The notes beneath the pieces are model-generated. The model saw nothing but the letters and a program-made list of their open reading frames with translations, did not search any database and was not told the DNA's origin. Both the position numbers and the translations under genes were made by a program. A DNA stretch of 46,032 nucleotides. It comes from Gammaproteobacteria bacterium. Its GTDB lineage: Bacteria > Pseudomonadota > Gammaproteobacteria > Eutrophobiales > Eutrophobiaceae. Shown in pieces: positions 6,733 to 17,261 of this stretch (within the stretch, counting starts at the first letter, position 1; the number at the start of each line of letters is the position of its first letter). The stretch is from assembly GCA_003250975.1 (NCBI GenBank), contig QKIY01000018.1:1-46032 (forward strand). Reading direction: 5' to 3'.

Positions 6733-7286
6733 GGTCCTTTCATTCCCGCTCGTAATTTATTGACGGCATATCGCAAGCGGCTTTTCGCCGTTTCCGGATT
6801 GACGCCGGTTACATCAGCAATCTCTTCCAGGCTGAGTCCCGCTTCCTCCCGCAGGAGAAAGACCTCCCGTTGTTCATGCGGTAATGCCGCGATTAATTGC
6901 ATCAATTCATTTTTCTGCTGTTGCACTTCAAGCTGTTTGTCCGGTTGCTGGCTCTGCACATCTTCAATCTCATCGATGATAATGCCGCCGTGTTGATTAT
7001 TAACAAAGGTAACTGCCTGGCGGCGGTAATAATCGATGCAAAGATTATGCGCCAGTTGATAGAGGTAAGTGGTGAACTTTGCCCTAACCGTGTACCGTTG
7101 CCGTGCGCGTATCAGTTTCATCCAGACCTCCTGGTAGAGTTCCTCGGCAACTGCAGCCTGGCCGCAACGGCGCAACAGGTAACGATAGAGTGCGCCTTTA
7201 TGACGGGTGTAGAGGGTTTCAAATGCCCTGGCATTACCGGCACAATAATTGAGCATGAGATCTTCATCGGATTCCACCGCCTTCAT
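6729..7286 (-). CDS. ECF-type RNA polymerase sigma factor
   Basis: A 185-residue sigma-70 family protein with only regions 2 and 4, as in extracytoplasmic-function sigma factors. Region 2 includes ELYQEVWMKLIRARQRY and TYLYQLAHNLCIDYYRR. Region 4 has the helix-turn-helix LSLEEIADVTGVNPETAKSR. The start at 7286 leaves the usual short acidic N-terminus (MKAVESDEDLMLNYCAGNAR). It is followed by the META-domain protein with a four-base overlap. A candidate promoter ends only eight bases upstream of the ATG and no Shine-Dalgarno is visible, so the message may be leaderless. The upstream von Willebrand lipoprotein gene is co-directional but separated by a terminator. Targets are unknown. Confidence 0.9.
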   Translation of the reverse strand: MKAVESDEDLMLNYCAGNARAFETLYTRHKGALYRYLLRRCGQAAVAEELYQEVWMKLIRARQRYTVRAKFTTYLYQLAHNLCIDYYRRQAVTFVNNQHGGIIIDEIEDVQSQQPDKQLEVQQQKNELMQLIAALPHEQREVFLLREEAGLSLEEIADVTGVNPETAKSRLRYAVNKLRAGMKGP

Positions 7287-7293
7287 ACCCGGC

Positions 7294-7323
7294 AGTGTAG
7301 TAACAGAACAACGGGTGAGTCAA
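7294..7323 (-). promoter_or_regulatory. Candidate promoter of the ECF sigma/META operon
   Basis: A -35 box TTGACT (7323-7318) and a -10 box TACACT (7299-7294) are separated by 18 bases on the minus strand. Transcription would begin at about 7287, essentially at the start codon. The -35 box overlaps the T-run of the terminator of the upstream gene. Confidence 0.5.
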
Positions 7324-7360
7324 AAAAGGCGGGCCAGCAACAGGTCGACCCGCCTTTTTA
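7322..7360. terminator. Rho-independent terminator (bidirectional), end of the von Willebrand gene
   Basis: Arms AAAAAGGCGGG (7323-7333) and CCCGCCTTTTT (7349-7359) form an 11-bp stem with a 15-base loop. On the minus strand the T-run follows the stem, 20 bases after the stop of the gene ending at 7379. Confidence 0.8.
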
Positions 7361-7378
7361 TACCACAGGCAAACTGGA

Positions 7379-9184
7379 TTACTGATGGTTTTCTTCCACC
7401 ATGGCCTGTACATGGCTCTTACTGCTTAATGACTTGGCCAGGTTTACCAGCGTCAGGAACTCACCATGGTAACCAAAGGAGTCCTGTCCCCGTGCACCGC
7501 TTGCTAGTGCCAAGGTGTCATCGTAACTAGTCTGGCCGGTGTACTTACCGCCACGGAGTTGCTGGGCAAACAGGGCGACTGCGGCAGAGAAACGGAAGGC
7601 GTCCGATGTTTTGTTAATATTGCTGACAATCTCCTGCCGCTTGATGGGCCATTCCAGTAACTGGCTGATCGATGCCTGCGGCTGCTTGTAACGCAGACGC
7701 AGGAAGGCCAGTTCACTATCCTTGCCAGTTTTTACAAGTTCCTGCGTTTGATAACGCAGCGGATCCACCTTGGAACCGCCTTCGCCTTTCAGGGCGATCT
7801 CGTAGAGAGCGGTGACCGAATGACCCGCGCCGATTTCACCGGCATCGATCTGGTCGTTATTGAAGTCCTCACGGTTTAACAGGCGGTTCTCGTAACCGAT
7901 GAGGCGATATTCATCGACTAGCGCCGGATTGAACTCGATTTGGATCTTCACGTCCTTGGCAATAGTCAACAAAGTGGAACTTATCTCATCGACCAGGACC
8001 TTTTGTGCCTCTGACAGGGTATCGATATAGGCATAATTACCGTTGCCCGTATCGGCCAGTTGTTCCATCAGGTGATCGTTATAGTTGCCTGTGCCAAAAC
8101 CCAGCGTACTGAGGGAGATGCCGGTCTTGCGCTTCTCCTCGATGAGGTCCTTGAGTTGCTCGATGTCGGTAGTCCCGACATTGAAATCACCGTCGGTCGC
8201 CAGCAGCACACGGTTGATACCATTGGGAATGTAGCCCTGCTCCGCCATGGCATAAGCCAGCCTGATACCAGCAGCGCCGTTTGTGCGCCCGCCCGCGGTC
8301 AGCTGATCAATCGCACCATCGATCACGGCCTTTTGATCACCGGGAGTCGGTTGCAGGACAACGCCCGTGCCACCGGCATAAACGACCAGGGAGATACGGT
8401 CATTGCGATCCATATGATTTGTCAGAAGCTTGAGCGAGGATTTCAACAGGCCCAGCTTGTTTGCAGACTGCATGGAGCCGGAGACATCAACTAGGAACAC
8501 CAGATTAGCTGCCGGTAATTGCTCAGGCGGCACTTCGTAACCCTGGATGCCGATGTGCAGTAGGTAGGTATCCGAGTTCCAGGGCGTAGGCGCAATTTCC
8601 CTGATCAGGGAAAATGGTGCGCGCCTGTCCGTAGGCAGGGGATAATCGTAGGAAAAATAATTGATGAGTTCCTCGGCGCGGACAGCATCCTGTACAGGCA
8701 AGCTGCCGGCCTTCAGGAAACGGCGAACATTTGCGTAACTACCGGTATCGACATCGATACTGAATGTAGAGACTGGCTGTTCAATGACCCGTTTGACCGG
8801 ATTGTCATCTATGATGGCGTAATTTTCTCGGTTAAGCGGTTCCGAGGGCAGCCGGATATTGTCCAGCGAGATACCAGGTGAACTCGCGGCACCCATGGCA
8901 TATTCCATGGCAACGACTGATTCGGGCGCAATGGCATCATTCAGTTCAACCTTTGCAGTCGATGATCTCAATTGTTCTTCAATAATTTGCTTTTTGATCT
9001 GATAAGGCTCTGCAGGTTTTGCCTCGTCATTCTCCTTGTTGGCCAGTTGCCTGTTTTTGTCTTCAGGGGTAACCGTACGGGATGCTGTGACTTCCGTTTC
9101 AACCTGGACCTGGGGTTCGGTCGGGCTGCAACCGATCATGACGACCAGAACCATGGTCATGGTTAGAGTACTTACACGTTTCAT
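7379..9184 (-). CDS. von Willebrand factor type A domain lipoprotein (YfbK-like, DUF3520)
   Basis: A 601-residue lipoprotein with signal MKRVSTLTMTMVLVVMIGC (lipobox Cys19). It then has a Ala/Pro-rich tether, a VWF_N-type region (FSIDVDTGSYANVRRFLKAG) and a von Willebrand A domain with the metal-binding MIDAS motif DVSGS (Asp233, Ser235, Ser237). A C-terminal DUF3520 region follows (about residues 410-590), with the usual AIALFAQQLRGG-type helix. YfbK family proteins sit in the envelope and are probably adhesion or assembly platforms; their role is unresolved. The ATG at 9184 is preceded by an AGGAG Shine-Dalgarno eight bases upstream. Neighbourhood with an ECF sigma/anti-sigma pair is recurrent in Proteobacteria, suggesting shared regulation, but a terminator separates them here. 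Confidence 0.88.
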   Translation of the reverse strand: MKRVSTLTMTMVLVVMIGCSPTEPQVQVETEVTASRTVTPEDKNRQLANKENDEAKPAEPYQIKKQIIEEQLRSSTAKVELNDAIAPESVVAMEYAMGAASSPGISLDNIRLPSEPLNRENYAIIDDNPVKRVIEQPVSTFSIDVDTGSYANVRRFLKAGSLPVQDAVRAEELINYFSYDYPLPTDRRAPFSLIREIAPTPWNSDTYLLHIGIQGYEVPPEQLPAANLVFLVDVSGSMQSANKLGLLKSSLKLLTNHMDRNDRISLVVYAGGTGVVLQPTPGDQKAVIDGAIDQLTAGGRTNGAAGIRLAYAMAEQGYIPNGINRVLLATDGDFNVGTTDIEQLKDLIEEKRKTGISLSTLGFGTGNYNDHLMEQLADTGNGNYAYIDTLSEAQKVLVDEISSTLLTIAKDVKIQIEFNPALVDEYRLIGYENRLLNREDFNNDQIDAGEIGAGHSVTALYEIALKGEGGSKVDPLRYQTQELVKTGKDSELAFLRLRYKQPQASISQLLEWPIKRQEIVSNINKTSDAFRFSAAVALFAQQLRGGKYTGQTSYDDTLALASGARGQDSFGYHGEFLTLVNLAKSLSSKSHVQAMVEENHQ

Positions 9185-9282
9185 GGCGATCTCCTTTGTT
9201 TTTGGTTGAGATATACGATTAAACGCGGGAGATCGAAAATAGGGTTATTTGTAAGCCACTTTTTACAGCGGGGTCGGGAATT

Positions 9283-9305
9283 AAAAAAGGGGCATATAGC
9301 CCCTT
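9283..9305 (-). terminator. Terminator after pnp
   Basis: On the minus strand AAGGGGC-TATAT-GCCCCTT is followed by a T-run (9288-9283), 26 bases after the pnp stop. It closes the long rimP-pnp operon. Confidence 0.85.
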
Positions 9306-9330
9306 GAAATATATAAAAAATTTGTTGTTT

Positions 9331-11412
9331 TTATTCGTTCACAGCTTTCATGCTCAGGCGGACACGGCCCTGCTTGTCAATCTCCAGGACCTTAACCTTG
9401 ACAAAATCGCCCTCGCTTAGCTTGTCACTGACATTCTCGACGCGTTCCTCCGAGATCTGTGAAATATGTACCAGGCCGTCCTTGCCAGGCAAGATGTTGA
9501 CGAAGGCACCGAAGTCCATGAGCTTGGCAACACGACCTTCATATATCCGACCGACTTCGATATCCGCAGTCAGTTGCTCGATCCGCTCGCGGGCAGCCTC
9601 ACCGGCCTGCTTGTCGACTGCTGCGATCTTCACTGTGCCGTCATCATCGATATCGATCGTGGTACCCGTCTCTTCGGTAATGGCGCGAATCGTGGCACCG
9701 CCCTTTCCGATGACATCCCTTATCTTGTCAGGGTTAATCTTGATGGTGGTGATGCGTGGCGCAAATTCTGACATCTCGCCGCGAGGCTGCTTAATGACTT
9801 CATTCATCTTGTCGAGAATATGCATCCGGCCTTCACGGGCCTGTTCCAACGCAACTTCCATAATCTCTTTGGTGATCCCGTCGATCTTGATGTCCATCTG
9901 CAACGCGGTGATTCCGGACTCAGTACCGGCTACCTTGAAATCCATGTCACCAAGGTGATCTTCGTCACCCATAATGTCGGATAAGACCACAAACTTGTCT
10001 TCCTCTTTAATCAAACCCATAGCAATGCCTGCAACCGGTGCCGCGATACTCACGCCTGCATCCATCAGGGAAAGGCTGGTACCACACACACTAGCCATGG
10101 AACTGGAGCCATTGGATTCGGTAATCTCGGATACGACACGGATAGTGTATGGATAACTGCTCGGGTCCGGCATGACACCTAGGATGCCTCTTTTTGCCAG
10201 GCGGCCATGACCGATCTCACGGCGCTTGGGAGAACCTACACGGCCGGTCTCGCCCACGCAGAAAGGCGGAAAATTATAATGCAACATGAAAGGTTCCTTG
10301 CGTTCACCCTCAATGGCATCGATGATCTGGGCATCACGCTCGGTACCCAAGGAAGTCACAACCAGCGCCTGGGTCTCACCGCGGGTAAACAGGGCCGAAC
10401 CGTGAGTACGGGGCAAGACGCCGATCTCAATCGTAATGGGGCGGATGGTCCTGGGATCGCGTCCATCAATGCGGTTCTCACCGGCGATGATACTACCTCT
10501 TACTATCCGGCTTTCCAGGTTTTCGATTGCCGTCTTAATCTGGTTTTCAGTCCATTTCGGAGATTCCCCTTCAGACAGTGCCTCAACAACTTCGGAGCGA
10601 ATCTCGCTGATCCTCTCCTTGCGACTGAGTTTGTCCCTGATAGCATAGGCCTCACGCAGGAGATCACTGGCCCGGGTTTCAATTTCGGTGGCCAACTCGA
10701 CATCTTCAGGATGCGCTTGCCAGTCCCAGGAAGTGGCGGCTTCCTTCGCCAGTTCTTCGATCGCATTTATTGCCACCTGGAATTGTTCATGACCAAACAT
10801 GACCGCGCCCAGCATGACTTCCTCAGAGAGTTGTTTTGCCTCGGACTCCACCATCAGCACGGATGAACGGGTACCAGCAACTACCAGATCCAAATCGGAT
10901 TCTCTGGCCTGTAAAAATCCTGGATTCAGGATATATTGGCCATTCTTGTAACCGACACGCGCCGCTCCCATTGGGCCGTTAAACGGAACACCGGAAACAG
11001 CAACCGCGGCCGATGCGCCCAGCATGGCCGGAATATCTGGATCAATCGTGGGATCAAGTGATAGGACAGTGGCAATAATCTGGACTTCGTTGGTAAATTC
11101 TTTGGGGAACAGGGGTCTTAACGGACGGTCGATCAGGCGGGAGGTCAGAGTTTCCTTTTCACTCGGCCGGCCTTCGCGCTTGAAGAAGCCGCCCGGTATC
11201 TTCCCCGCCGCGTAGGTGCGTTCCTGGTAATCGACGGTCAGCGGAAAGAAATCACGGTCTGGGTCAGCATCCTTGCTTGCCACACAGGTAACCAGTACCA
11301 CCGTATCCGCCATATGTACCATCACGGCGCCATTGGCCTGCCGGGCTATCTTGCCCGTTTCCAAAACAACTTTATGTTCACCAAATTGAAATTCTTTCCT
11401 GACAATATTCAT
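9331..11412 (-). CDS. pnp: Polyribonucleotide nucleotidyltransferase (PNPase)
   Basis: A 693-residue protein with the full PNPase architecture: first RNase PH domain (about 10-145), helical linker, and second RNase PH domain. The latter includes [17 protein letters not shown]-adjacent and [20 protein letters not shown] catalytic region. A KH domain with the GXXG loop IGKGGATI (about 560-610) and a C-terminal S1 domain (about 620-690, [15 protein letters not shown]) complete it. It degrades RNA 3' to 5' using phosphate and is the core of the degradosome. It is last in the operon after rpsO, separated by 113 bases, and its ATG has an AAGGTG Shine-Dalgarno. In E. coli this leader is the site of PNPase autoregulation; only a small hairpin is visible here. 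Confidence 0.97.
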   Translation of the reverse strand: MNIVRKEFQFGEHKVVLETGKIARQANGAVMVHMADTVVLVTCVASKDADPDRDFFPLTVDYQERTYAAGKIPGGFFKREGRPSEKETLTSRLIDRPLRPLFPKEFTNEVQIIATVLSLDPTIDPDIPAMLGASAAVAVSGVPFNGPMGAARVGYKNGQYILNPGFLQARESDLDLVVAGTRSSVLMVESEAKQLSEEVMLGAVMFGHEQFQVAINAIEELAKEAATSWDWQAHPEDVELATEIETRASDLLREAYAIRDKLSRKERISEIRSEVVEALSEGESPKWTENQIKTAIENLESRIVRGSIIAGENRIDGRDPRTIRPITIEIGVLPRTHGSALFTRGETQALVVTSLGTERDAQIIDAIEGERKEPFMLHYNFPPFCVGETGRVGSPKRREIGHGRLAKRGILGVMPDPSSYPYTIRVVSEITESNGSSSMASVCGTSLSLMDAGVSIAAPVAGIAMGLIKEEDKFVVLSDIMGDEDHLGDMDFKVAGTESGITALQMDIKIDGITKEIMEVALEQAREGRMHILDKMNEVIKQPRGEMSEFAPRITTIKINPDKIRDVIGKGGATIRAITEETGTTIDIDDDGTVKIAAVDKQAGEAARERIEQLTADIEVGRIYEGRVAKLMDFGAFVNILPGKDGLVHISQISEERVENVSDKLSEGDFVKVKVLEIDKQGRVRLSMKAVNE

Positions 11413-11525
11413 TTATGCACCTTATTAATCTGCCCGGTGAGGGCCACTATTAAATACGATTTAATTGGAATGTGGGTCTGTGTCCGGGATTACAGGGGAT
11501 GATTTAACAGAAGAAATATAATGTT

Positions 11526-11795
11526 TTATTTACGGAGCCCCAGACGACCGATCAGGTCGCGGTACCTGTTCAGGTCCTTGGTCTTCAGGTATTCCAACAG
11601 CTTGCGGCGCTGGTTGACCATCCTTAAGAGGCCCTGGCGTGAATGATGGTCTTTTTCGTGCGCCTTGAAGTGATCCGAGAGATCAGTGATACGCGCCGTC
11701 AGCAGCGCAACCTGCACCTCGGGTGAGCCTGTATCATTGGTCGAAGATTGATATTCTTTAATGATTTCAGCTTTTTGCTGATTATTTAATGCCAT
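11526..11795 (-). CDS. rpsO: 30S ribosomal protein S15
   Basis: An 89-residue protein of standard S15 length with the signatures [31 protein letters not shown] and [15 protein letters not shown]15 binds the central domain of 16S rRNA early in assembly of the small subunit platform. The start is preceded by AGGAGCAGG at a suitable distance. It lies between truB and pnp, the order found in E. coli, where S15 represses its own translation through a pseudoknot in the leader. Confidence 0.98.
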   Translation of the reverse strand: MALNNQQKAEIIKEYQSSTNDTGSPEVQVALLTARITDLSDHFKAHEKDHHSRQGLLRMVNQRRKLLEYLKTKDLNRYRDLIGRLGLRK

Positions 11796-11899
11796 AAATT
11801 ACCTGCTCCTGAATACCGCTGTCTTGATTTGGCGCGTATTGTACCCGCGAGCCCCCTACTGGACAAGAAGTTGCGAATATTAATTTACTTTTCATTGGA

Positions 11900-12814
11900 T
11901 TACTGACTAACAAGGCGCTTTGGTGCAATACGCCCGTCCTCCTTAACCTCACCGAGACCAATAAATTGCTCATTATAATAGACCCTTACCAGACCATCCG
12001 TCGGGGCATGAGGCACCATGACCGCTTGCCCTCGGCGCAGGTAGAAGACCATGTCTTCATTAAGGTCAATTTCAGGCAAATTTCCCAAAATGCTGTCAAC
12101 CGGCCTGAGTTGCTCATCCAGACTATCAAGGCCCTCCCCTGCCCGTGATTCCAGTTGATCCATTGTCGATGCCCCGTCCAGCGTATAGGGACCGACGGCG
12201 ATACGACGCAGTGATAATACATAAGCGCCACAGGACAACGCCTTACCAATATCTTCCACCAGTGTCCTTATATAGGTGCCTTTTGAGCAATGCACCTCGA
12301 TATCGATCTCGTTTTTCCTATGATCAAGCAGCGTCATTGAATGAATTGTCACGGACCGGGGTTCACGCTCCACTTCAATGCCTTTGTAGGCTAGACGGTA
12401 CAGGCGCTGCCCCTTATGCTTTAACGCTGAATGCATGGGCGGGACCTGGCTGATCTGGCCACGAAACCGGGACAGGACAGCCTCCAGTTGCTTGCTGTCC
12501 AGATCCGGAACTGGGGACTCTTCTATTATTTCGCCAATGGCATCTGCGGTTGTCGTACGGGCACCCAGCTTACATGTGGCAATATAGCCCTTGTCTGAAT
12601 CCAGCAGGTAAGCGGAAAATTTGGTCGCATCACCAAAACAGATCGGCAGTAAGCCGGTTGCCGGTTTATCCAAGCTGCCTGTATGGCCGGCTTTGCGGGC
12701 CTGATACAGGTGCTTTAAATGTTGCAGGACCCCGTTAGAGGTCACCCCTGCCGGTTTATCGAGCAATAACACCCCGTGGACATCACGTCCTTTTGTTTTT
12801 TTTCTTCTGCCCAT
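11900..12814 (-). CDS. truB: tRNA pseudouridine(55) synthase TruB
   Basis: A protein of about 304 residues that makes pseudouridine 55 in the T-loop of tRNAs. It starts with the family pattern GRDVHGVLLLDKPAGVTSN. The catalytic loop reads GHTGSLDKPATGLLP, with the nucleophilic Asp in SLD. Most family members have Pro right after this Asp, while here Lys-Pro replaces Pro-Leu. The RTLVEDIG motif and a PUA-like end follow. The ATG at 12814 is 10 bases after the rbfA stop and is preferred. An upstream TTG at 12862 would overlap rbfA by 38 bases and add an atypical N-terminus. Confidence 0.95.
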   Translation of the reverse strand: MGRRKKTKGRDVHGVLLLDKPAGVTSNGVLQHLKHLYQARKAGHTGSLDKPATGLLPICFGDATKFSAYLLDSDKGYIATCKLGARTTTADAIGEIIEESPVPDLDSKQLEAVLSRFRGQISQVPPMHSALKHKGQRLYRLAYKGIEVEREPRSVTIHSMTLLDHRKNEIDIEVHCSKGTYIRTLVEDIGKALSCGAYVLSLRRIAVGPYTLDGASTMDQLESRAGEGLDSLDEQLRPVDSILGNLPEIDLNEDMVFYLRRGQAVMVPHAPTDGLVRVYYNEQFIGLGEVKEDGRIAPKRLVSQ

Positions 12815-12824
12815 GAACGATGGA

Positions 12825-13190
12825 TCAGGGATTGGTCTTCTTGTCTCTATGGAGGGAGTCAATGAGGTCAGTCAGACGATTGGCTTGCTCCAGTGCCTGA
12901 TCAAACCTGAATTCCAGCCGGGGGACACTGCGCATAGTCGAGGTCCTGGCTAATTCGTGGCGAAACTGGCCGACCATCTCGTTGAGTGAATCAACAATAT
13001 CTTCTACTGCTGTTTGATTCCCCAGGCAAGTAATATAGACCCTGGCATTACCGAGGTCCGGGCTGACATCGATAGTGGAGATGGTGACCAGCCCGACGTC
13101 AGGGCCCTGAACATATCGCTGGATCAGGACGGCAAGCTCACGTTGTATAAGATCGGCAACGCGACGGTTGCGACTGTATTCTTTTGGCAT
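12825..13190 (-). CDS. rbfA: 30S ribosome-binding factor RbfA
   Basis: A 121-residue protein with the RbfA KH-like fold: MPKEYSRNRRVADLIQREL at the start, then DVGLVTISTIDVSPDLGNARVYI and the C-terminal FDQALEQANRLTDLID helix. It helps mature the 5' end of 16S rRNA and is needed at low temperature. The ATG follows the infB stop by three bases. The gene sits in the classic infB-rbfA-truB order. Confidence 0.97.
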   Translation of the reverse strand: MPKEYSRNRRVADLIQRELAVLIQRYVQGPDVGLVTISTIDVSPDLGNARVYITCLGNQTAVEDIVDSLNEMVGQFRHELARTSTMRSVPRLEFRFDQALEQANRLTDLIDSLHRDKKTNP

Positions 13191-13193
13191 GGG

Positions 13194-15722
13194 TTAGATT
13201 GAGCGTGTCACCTCAACACGTTCAAAGACCTCGATCTGATCGCCCGGGCGTACGTCATTATAATTCTTGACCCCGATACCGCACTCCGTTCCCGATTTCA
13301 CTTCATTGACGTCATCCTTGAAGCGGCGTAGTGATTCCAACTCACCTTCATAAATGACAATGTTGTCGCGTAATACACGAATCGGATTGCTGCGCTTGAC
13401 GACTCCTGTTGTCACGATGCAACCGGCGATATCGCCAAATTTCGGTGAACGGAAGACCTCCTTGACCTCGGCCACACCAATGATCTGTTCCCGAACCTCT
13501 GGAGATAACAGGCCGCTAATGGCCTGTTTGACATCATCGACCAGGTCATAGATGACACTGTAGTAACGCAGTTCAATGCCTTCCTCATCAACCAGTTTTC
13601 TTGCCGAGGCGTCGGCACGTACATTAAAGCCGATAACGACCGCCTTGGATGCCATGGCGAGGTTGATATCCGACTCGGTGATACCGCCGACACCACTGCT
13701 GATAATATTAACCGTCACCTCTTCATTGGAAAGACGGGTCAGGGCCTCGACGATGGCTTCCGCGGAACCCTGCACATCCGCCTTCACCAGGATGTTGAGG
13801 CTGACGGTTTCCCCTTCGCCCATTTGCGACATGACATTTTCCAGCTTTGCGGCCTGTTGCTGGGCAAGCTTTGTCTCGCGGTATTTACCTTGGCGGAACA
13901 TGCCGATCTCACGTGCCTTCTTCTCGTCCGGCACTACGATCAGTTCATCGCCAGCATTGGGTGTTCCTGAAAGCCCGAGGATTTCAACCGGTGTGGAGGG
14001 ACCGGCTTCCTGTACATCGTTACCGTTCTCGTCCAGCATGGCGCGTACACGCCCAAACTCATAACCACTCAGGACCACATCACCTTTCTTTAGACAGCCA
14101 TTTTGCACCAGTACGGTTGCCACCGGGCCACGGCCCTTGTCCAGCCGTGATTCGATCACGGTACCGCTGGCCGGGCCTTCCGGGTTGGCCTTGAGTTCCT
14201 GGACTTCGGCCAACAAAAGGATGCTCTCCAGCAGGTTATCAATACCTTCACCGGTCTTGGCCGAGACATTGACGAACATGGTATCACCGCCCCAGTCTTC
14301 GGGGATGACTTCCAGCTTGGCGAGTTCATTCTTGACCCGTTCCGGATCGGCCTCGGGCTTGTCGATTTTGTTAACGGCAATAATAATCGGTACATCAGCG
14401 GCACGAGCATGCTGAACGGCCTCTTCAGTCTGTGGCATGACACCGTCATCCGCCGCCACAACGATGACTACGATATCGGTCACCTTGGCACCACGGGCGC
14501 GCATCGCGGTGAATGCAGCGTGACCCGGCGTATCTAGAAAGGCAATCCTGTAATCATTGATCTCAACACTGTAGGCACCAATATGCTGGGTAATGCCTCC
14601 GGCCTCCCCGGATGCCACCTTGGTGCGCCGGATATAGTCCAGCAAGGAAGTCTTGCCATGATCCACATGGCCCATAATCGTCACCACTGGTGCACGGGTA
14701 ATAGTCTCGCCGATGTTTTCCGCGGACTGGATAATTTCCTCTTCCAGGGCGTTTTCCTTGAGCAGTTTTGCCTTGTGACCCATCTCTTCAACCACTATCG
14801 CGGCAGTATCCTGATCGATCATTTGGTTGATTGTGGCCATGGTACCCAGGCCCATAAGAAGCTTGATGACTTCATTGGACTTGACTGACATACGTTGAGC
14901 CAATTCCGCCACGGTAATACTCTCTGGGATCTGTACTTCCCTGACGATAGGCGCTGTCGGCTTCTCGAAACCATGCTGACCAGTACTCGTCGGTTTGATC
15001 ACCGGCTTGGGTTTCTGGCGCTTTTTCCTGCGCCCTGATTTTTCCGTTGCGACATGTAGCTCTTTACGACCATGTTTGGCGGCTTTCTCGCGCTCATGCC
15101 GCTTGTAACCCTCACGTTCTTTCTCTTCTCTAGCCTGCCTAGTTCTGGCCGGTTGCGCTTCTTCGACCGGTGCTGGCGCAGGGGTCACTGTTTCCGGTTC
15201 TTGTATTGTGGTTACTGCCTCTTCCGGTTGAGTTACACCACCTTCTTCAGCAGCCTGAGTAGCATCTACTGGTGCAGCAGCTTCCTCCGGTGCCTTCGCT
15301 TTAACCTTTGCGGCCTCATCTGCAACTTTCGCTGCTTCTTCTTTTGCCCTTGCCTCGGCCTGAGCGGCTTCTTCTGCGGCCCTCTCCTCTTCAATACTAC
15401 TGCGCTTTACATAGGTACGTTTTTTCCTGAACTCGACACTGACGGTTTTTGACCGGGTCTTCCCCCTCGCCGCACCGGGACTGGATACAGGTACTTTGAT
15501 TTCACTGAGTGTCTTACGCTTGAGCGTAATCTTTTTCGGCTCTGCCGAAGCATCCTTGCCGTGCTTGCGGCGCAGATAGGTCAATAACTCGGTCTTCTCG
15601 TCATCGGTTATGACATCATTCACTTGCTTGCCCTCATAGCCAGCCTCCTGCAGCTGTTGAAGCAAACGTTCAGCAGATATACCAACAACTTCAGCAAATT
15701 GACTTACGGTTACATCAGGCAT
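13194..15722 (-). CDS. infB: Translation initiation factor IF-2
   Basis: An 842-residue GTPase that loads initiator tRNA onto the 30S subunit. The N-terminal IF2_N domain (residues 1-55) is followed by an IF2-associated segment, then a long Ala/Glu/Lys-rich linker (about 95-235) and a second IF2_N domain ([20 protein letters not shown]). The G domain carries GHVDHGKTS (G1), DTPGHAAF (G3) and NKIDK (G4), and two beta-barrel domains complete the C-terminus. The ATG at 15722 is preferred over the TTG one codon upstream; it overlaps the nusA stop by one base (TGATG), so translation is coupled. Confidence 0.97.
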   Translation of the reverse strand: MPDVTVSQFAEVVGISAERLLQQLQEAGYEGKQVNDVITDDEKTELLTYLRRKHGKDASAEPKKITLKRKTLSEIKVPVSSPGAARGKTRSKTVSVEFRKKRTYVKRSSIEEERAAEEAAQAEARAKEEAAKVADEAAKVKAKAPEEAAAPVDATQAAEEGGVTQPEEAVTTIQEPETVTPAPAPVEEAQPARTRQAREEKEREGYKRHEREKAAKHGRKELHVATEKSGRRKKRQKPKPVIKPTSTGQHGFEKPTAPIVREVQIPESITVAELAQRMSVKSNEVIKLLMGLGTMATINQMIDQDTAAIVVEEMGHKAKLLKENALEEEIIQSAENIGETITRAPVVTIMGHVDHGKTSLLDYIRRTKVASGEAGGITQHIGAYSVEINDYRIAFLDTPGHAAFTAMRARGAKVTDIVVIVVAADDGVMPQTEEAVQHARAADVPIIIAVNKIDKPEADPERVKNELAKLEVIPEDWGGDTMFVNVSAKTGEGIDNLLESILLLAEVQELKANPEGPASGTVIESRLDKGRGPVATVLVQNGCLKKGDVVLSGYEFGRVRAMLDENGNDVQEAGPSTPVEILGLSGTPNAGDELIVVPDEKKAREIGMFRQGKYRETKLAQQQAAKLENVMSQMGEGETVSLNILVKADVQGSAEAIVEALTRLSNEEVTVNIISSGVGGITESDINLAMASKAVVIGFNVRADASARKLVDEEGIELRYYSVIYDLVDDVKQAISGLLSPEVREQIIGVAEVKEVFRSPKFGDIAGCIVTTGVVKRSNPIRVLRDNIVIYEGELESLRRFKDDVNEVKSGTECGIGVKNYNDVRPGDQIEVFERVEVTRSI

Positions 15723-17239
15723 CAAGCTACTCCCTCGGTTTTATTTTCATCAGATTCAAACCACGGGGCTCTGGCTGTCATAATCAGTTTGCCGGCGCGC
15801 TCCTCGTCCATGTTATCGATAACCATCAATTCATCAATGGATTGTTCAGCCAGGTCTTCCATGGTCGTGATTCCTTGCCGGGCCAGTTCATATGCCAGGG
15901 CCTCATCCATGCCTTCCATGTTCAGCAGATCATCAGCTGGCTTGGTATCAATCAGTTTTTCCTCACTGACAATGGCCTTGGTCAACATAAGATCACGCGC
16001 CCGGTCACGAAGCTCGCTTACCAGTTCGGCATCGAATTCCTCGATCTTGAGCATCTCGTTCTCCGGCACATAGGCCACTTCTTCTACGCTGGAAAAGCCT
16101 TCCTGCACTAGGATGGAGGCAATCTCCTCATCCACATCCAGTTGTTCCATGAACAGTTGTTGTACGGCCTGTGCTTCTGCCTCACTCTTCTCGTCAGCCT
16201 GCTGGGTCGACATTACATTCAACTCCCAACCTGTCAGTTCGCTAGCAAGTCGCACATTCTGGCCGCCACGGCCGATTGCTTGTGAGAGATTTTCTTCATC
16301 CACGGCGACATCCATGCTGTGGGTCTCTTCATCAACCAGGATGGAGGCAACTTCGGCAGGCGCCATTGCATTGATCACGAACTGCGCCGGATTTTCATCC
16401 CAGAGAATGATATCGACACGTTCACCTGAAAGTTCATTCGAGACGGCCTGTACACGTGATCCGCGCATACCCACACAGGCACCGATAGGATCGATGCGGG
16501 GATCATTGGCCTTTACTGCGATTTTGGCCCTGGCGCCAGGATCACGCGCACCACTGATGACCTCGATCATTCCCTCGTTGATTTCGGGCACCTCAAGTGT
16601 AAATAGTTCTACAAGCAATTCGGTCGCGGTCCGGCTGAGGAACAATTGTGGTCCGCGTAATTCCGAGCGCACATCATATAAATAGGCGCGAATGCGATCA
16701 CCCGGTCGCATGGCCTCTCTTGGGATCATATATTCTCTCGAAATAAGGGCTTCCGCATTATTCCCGAGATCAACGATGACACCATTGCGCTCGACACGCT
16801 TTACAATCCCGCTGACCATTTCACCTACTCTGTCCTTGTATGCGTCCACCACCTGTGAACGTTCTGCCTCACGAACCTTCTGGACAATTACTTGCTTGGC
16901 AGTCTGGGCTGCGATGCGGCCAAACTCGACTGATTTCATCGGTTCCTCAATAAATTCACCGGGCTGGATATCGGTCTGCTTTTCCCTGGCATCGGCTAGC
17001 TTGATTTGACGGGTCGGGAATTCAAGCGGTTCTTCACTGTCCTCCATGACTTCCCAGCAACGGTATGTGTCATAGTCACCGGTCTTGCGATCGATCTTGA
17101 CGCGCACCTCGATATCCTCTCGGTTACGTTTCTTGGTCGCGCTAGCAAGCGCGGCCTCAATCGCCTCGAATATAATCTCCTTGCTAACGCCCTTTTCATT
17201 TGAAACCACGTCAACAACAGTGAGAATCTCTTTATTCAT
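15722..17239 (-). CDS. nusA: Transcription termination/antitermination factor NusA
   Basis: A 505-residue protein of the longer gammaproteobacterial form. It has the N-terminal RNA polymerase-binding domain ([20 protein letters not shown]), an S1 domain (about 135-200, [20 protein letters not shown]) and two KH domains ([28 protein letters not shown]). Two acidic C-terminal repeats (about 365-490) close the protein. NusA slows RNA polymerase, promotes hairpin termination and takes part in antitermination at rRNA operons. The ATG is 22 bases after the rimP stop. A terminator-like hairpin in the operon leader may let NusA regulate its own operon. Confidence 0.97.
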   Translation of the reverse strand: MNKEILTVVDVVSNEKGVSKEIIFEAIEAALASATKKRNREDIEVRVKIDRKTGDYDTYRCWEVMEDSEEPLEFPTRQIKLADAREKQTDIQPGEFIEEPMKSVEFGRIAAQTAKQVIVQKVREAERSQVVDAYKDRVGEMVSGIVKRVERNGVIVDLGNNAEALISREYMIPREAMRPGDRIRAYLYDVRSELRGPQLFLSRTATELLVELFTLEVPEINEGMIEVISGARDPGARAKIAVKANDPRIDPIGACVGMRGSRVQAVSNELSGERVDIILWDENPAQFVINAMAPAEVASILVDEETHSMDVAVDEENLSQAIGRGGQNVRLASELTGWELNVMSTQQADEKSEAEAQAVQQLFMEQLDVDEEIASILVQEGFSSVEEVAYVPENEMLKIEEFDAELVSELRDRARDLMLTKAIVSEEKLIDTKPADDLLNMEGMDEALAYELARQGITTMEDLAEQSIDELMVIDNMDEERAGKLIMTARAPWFESDENKTEGVA

Positions 17240-17261
17240 TTAATAATCAACTCCAGTATTA

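Noticed and set aside
15072-15452. Long plus-strand frames opposite infB and pnp
   Set aside because: They mirror the repetitive Ala/Glu/Lys linker of IF-2 and strongly coding minus-strand genes; no independent features support them.
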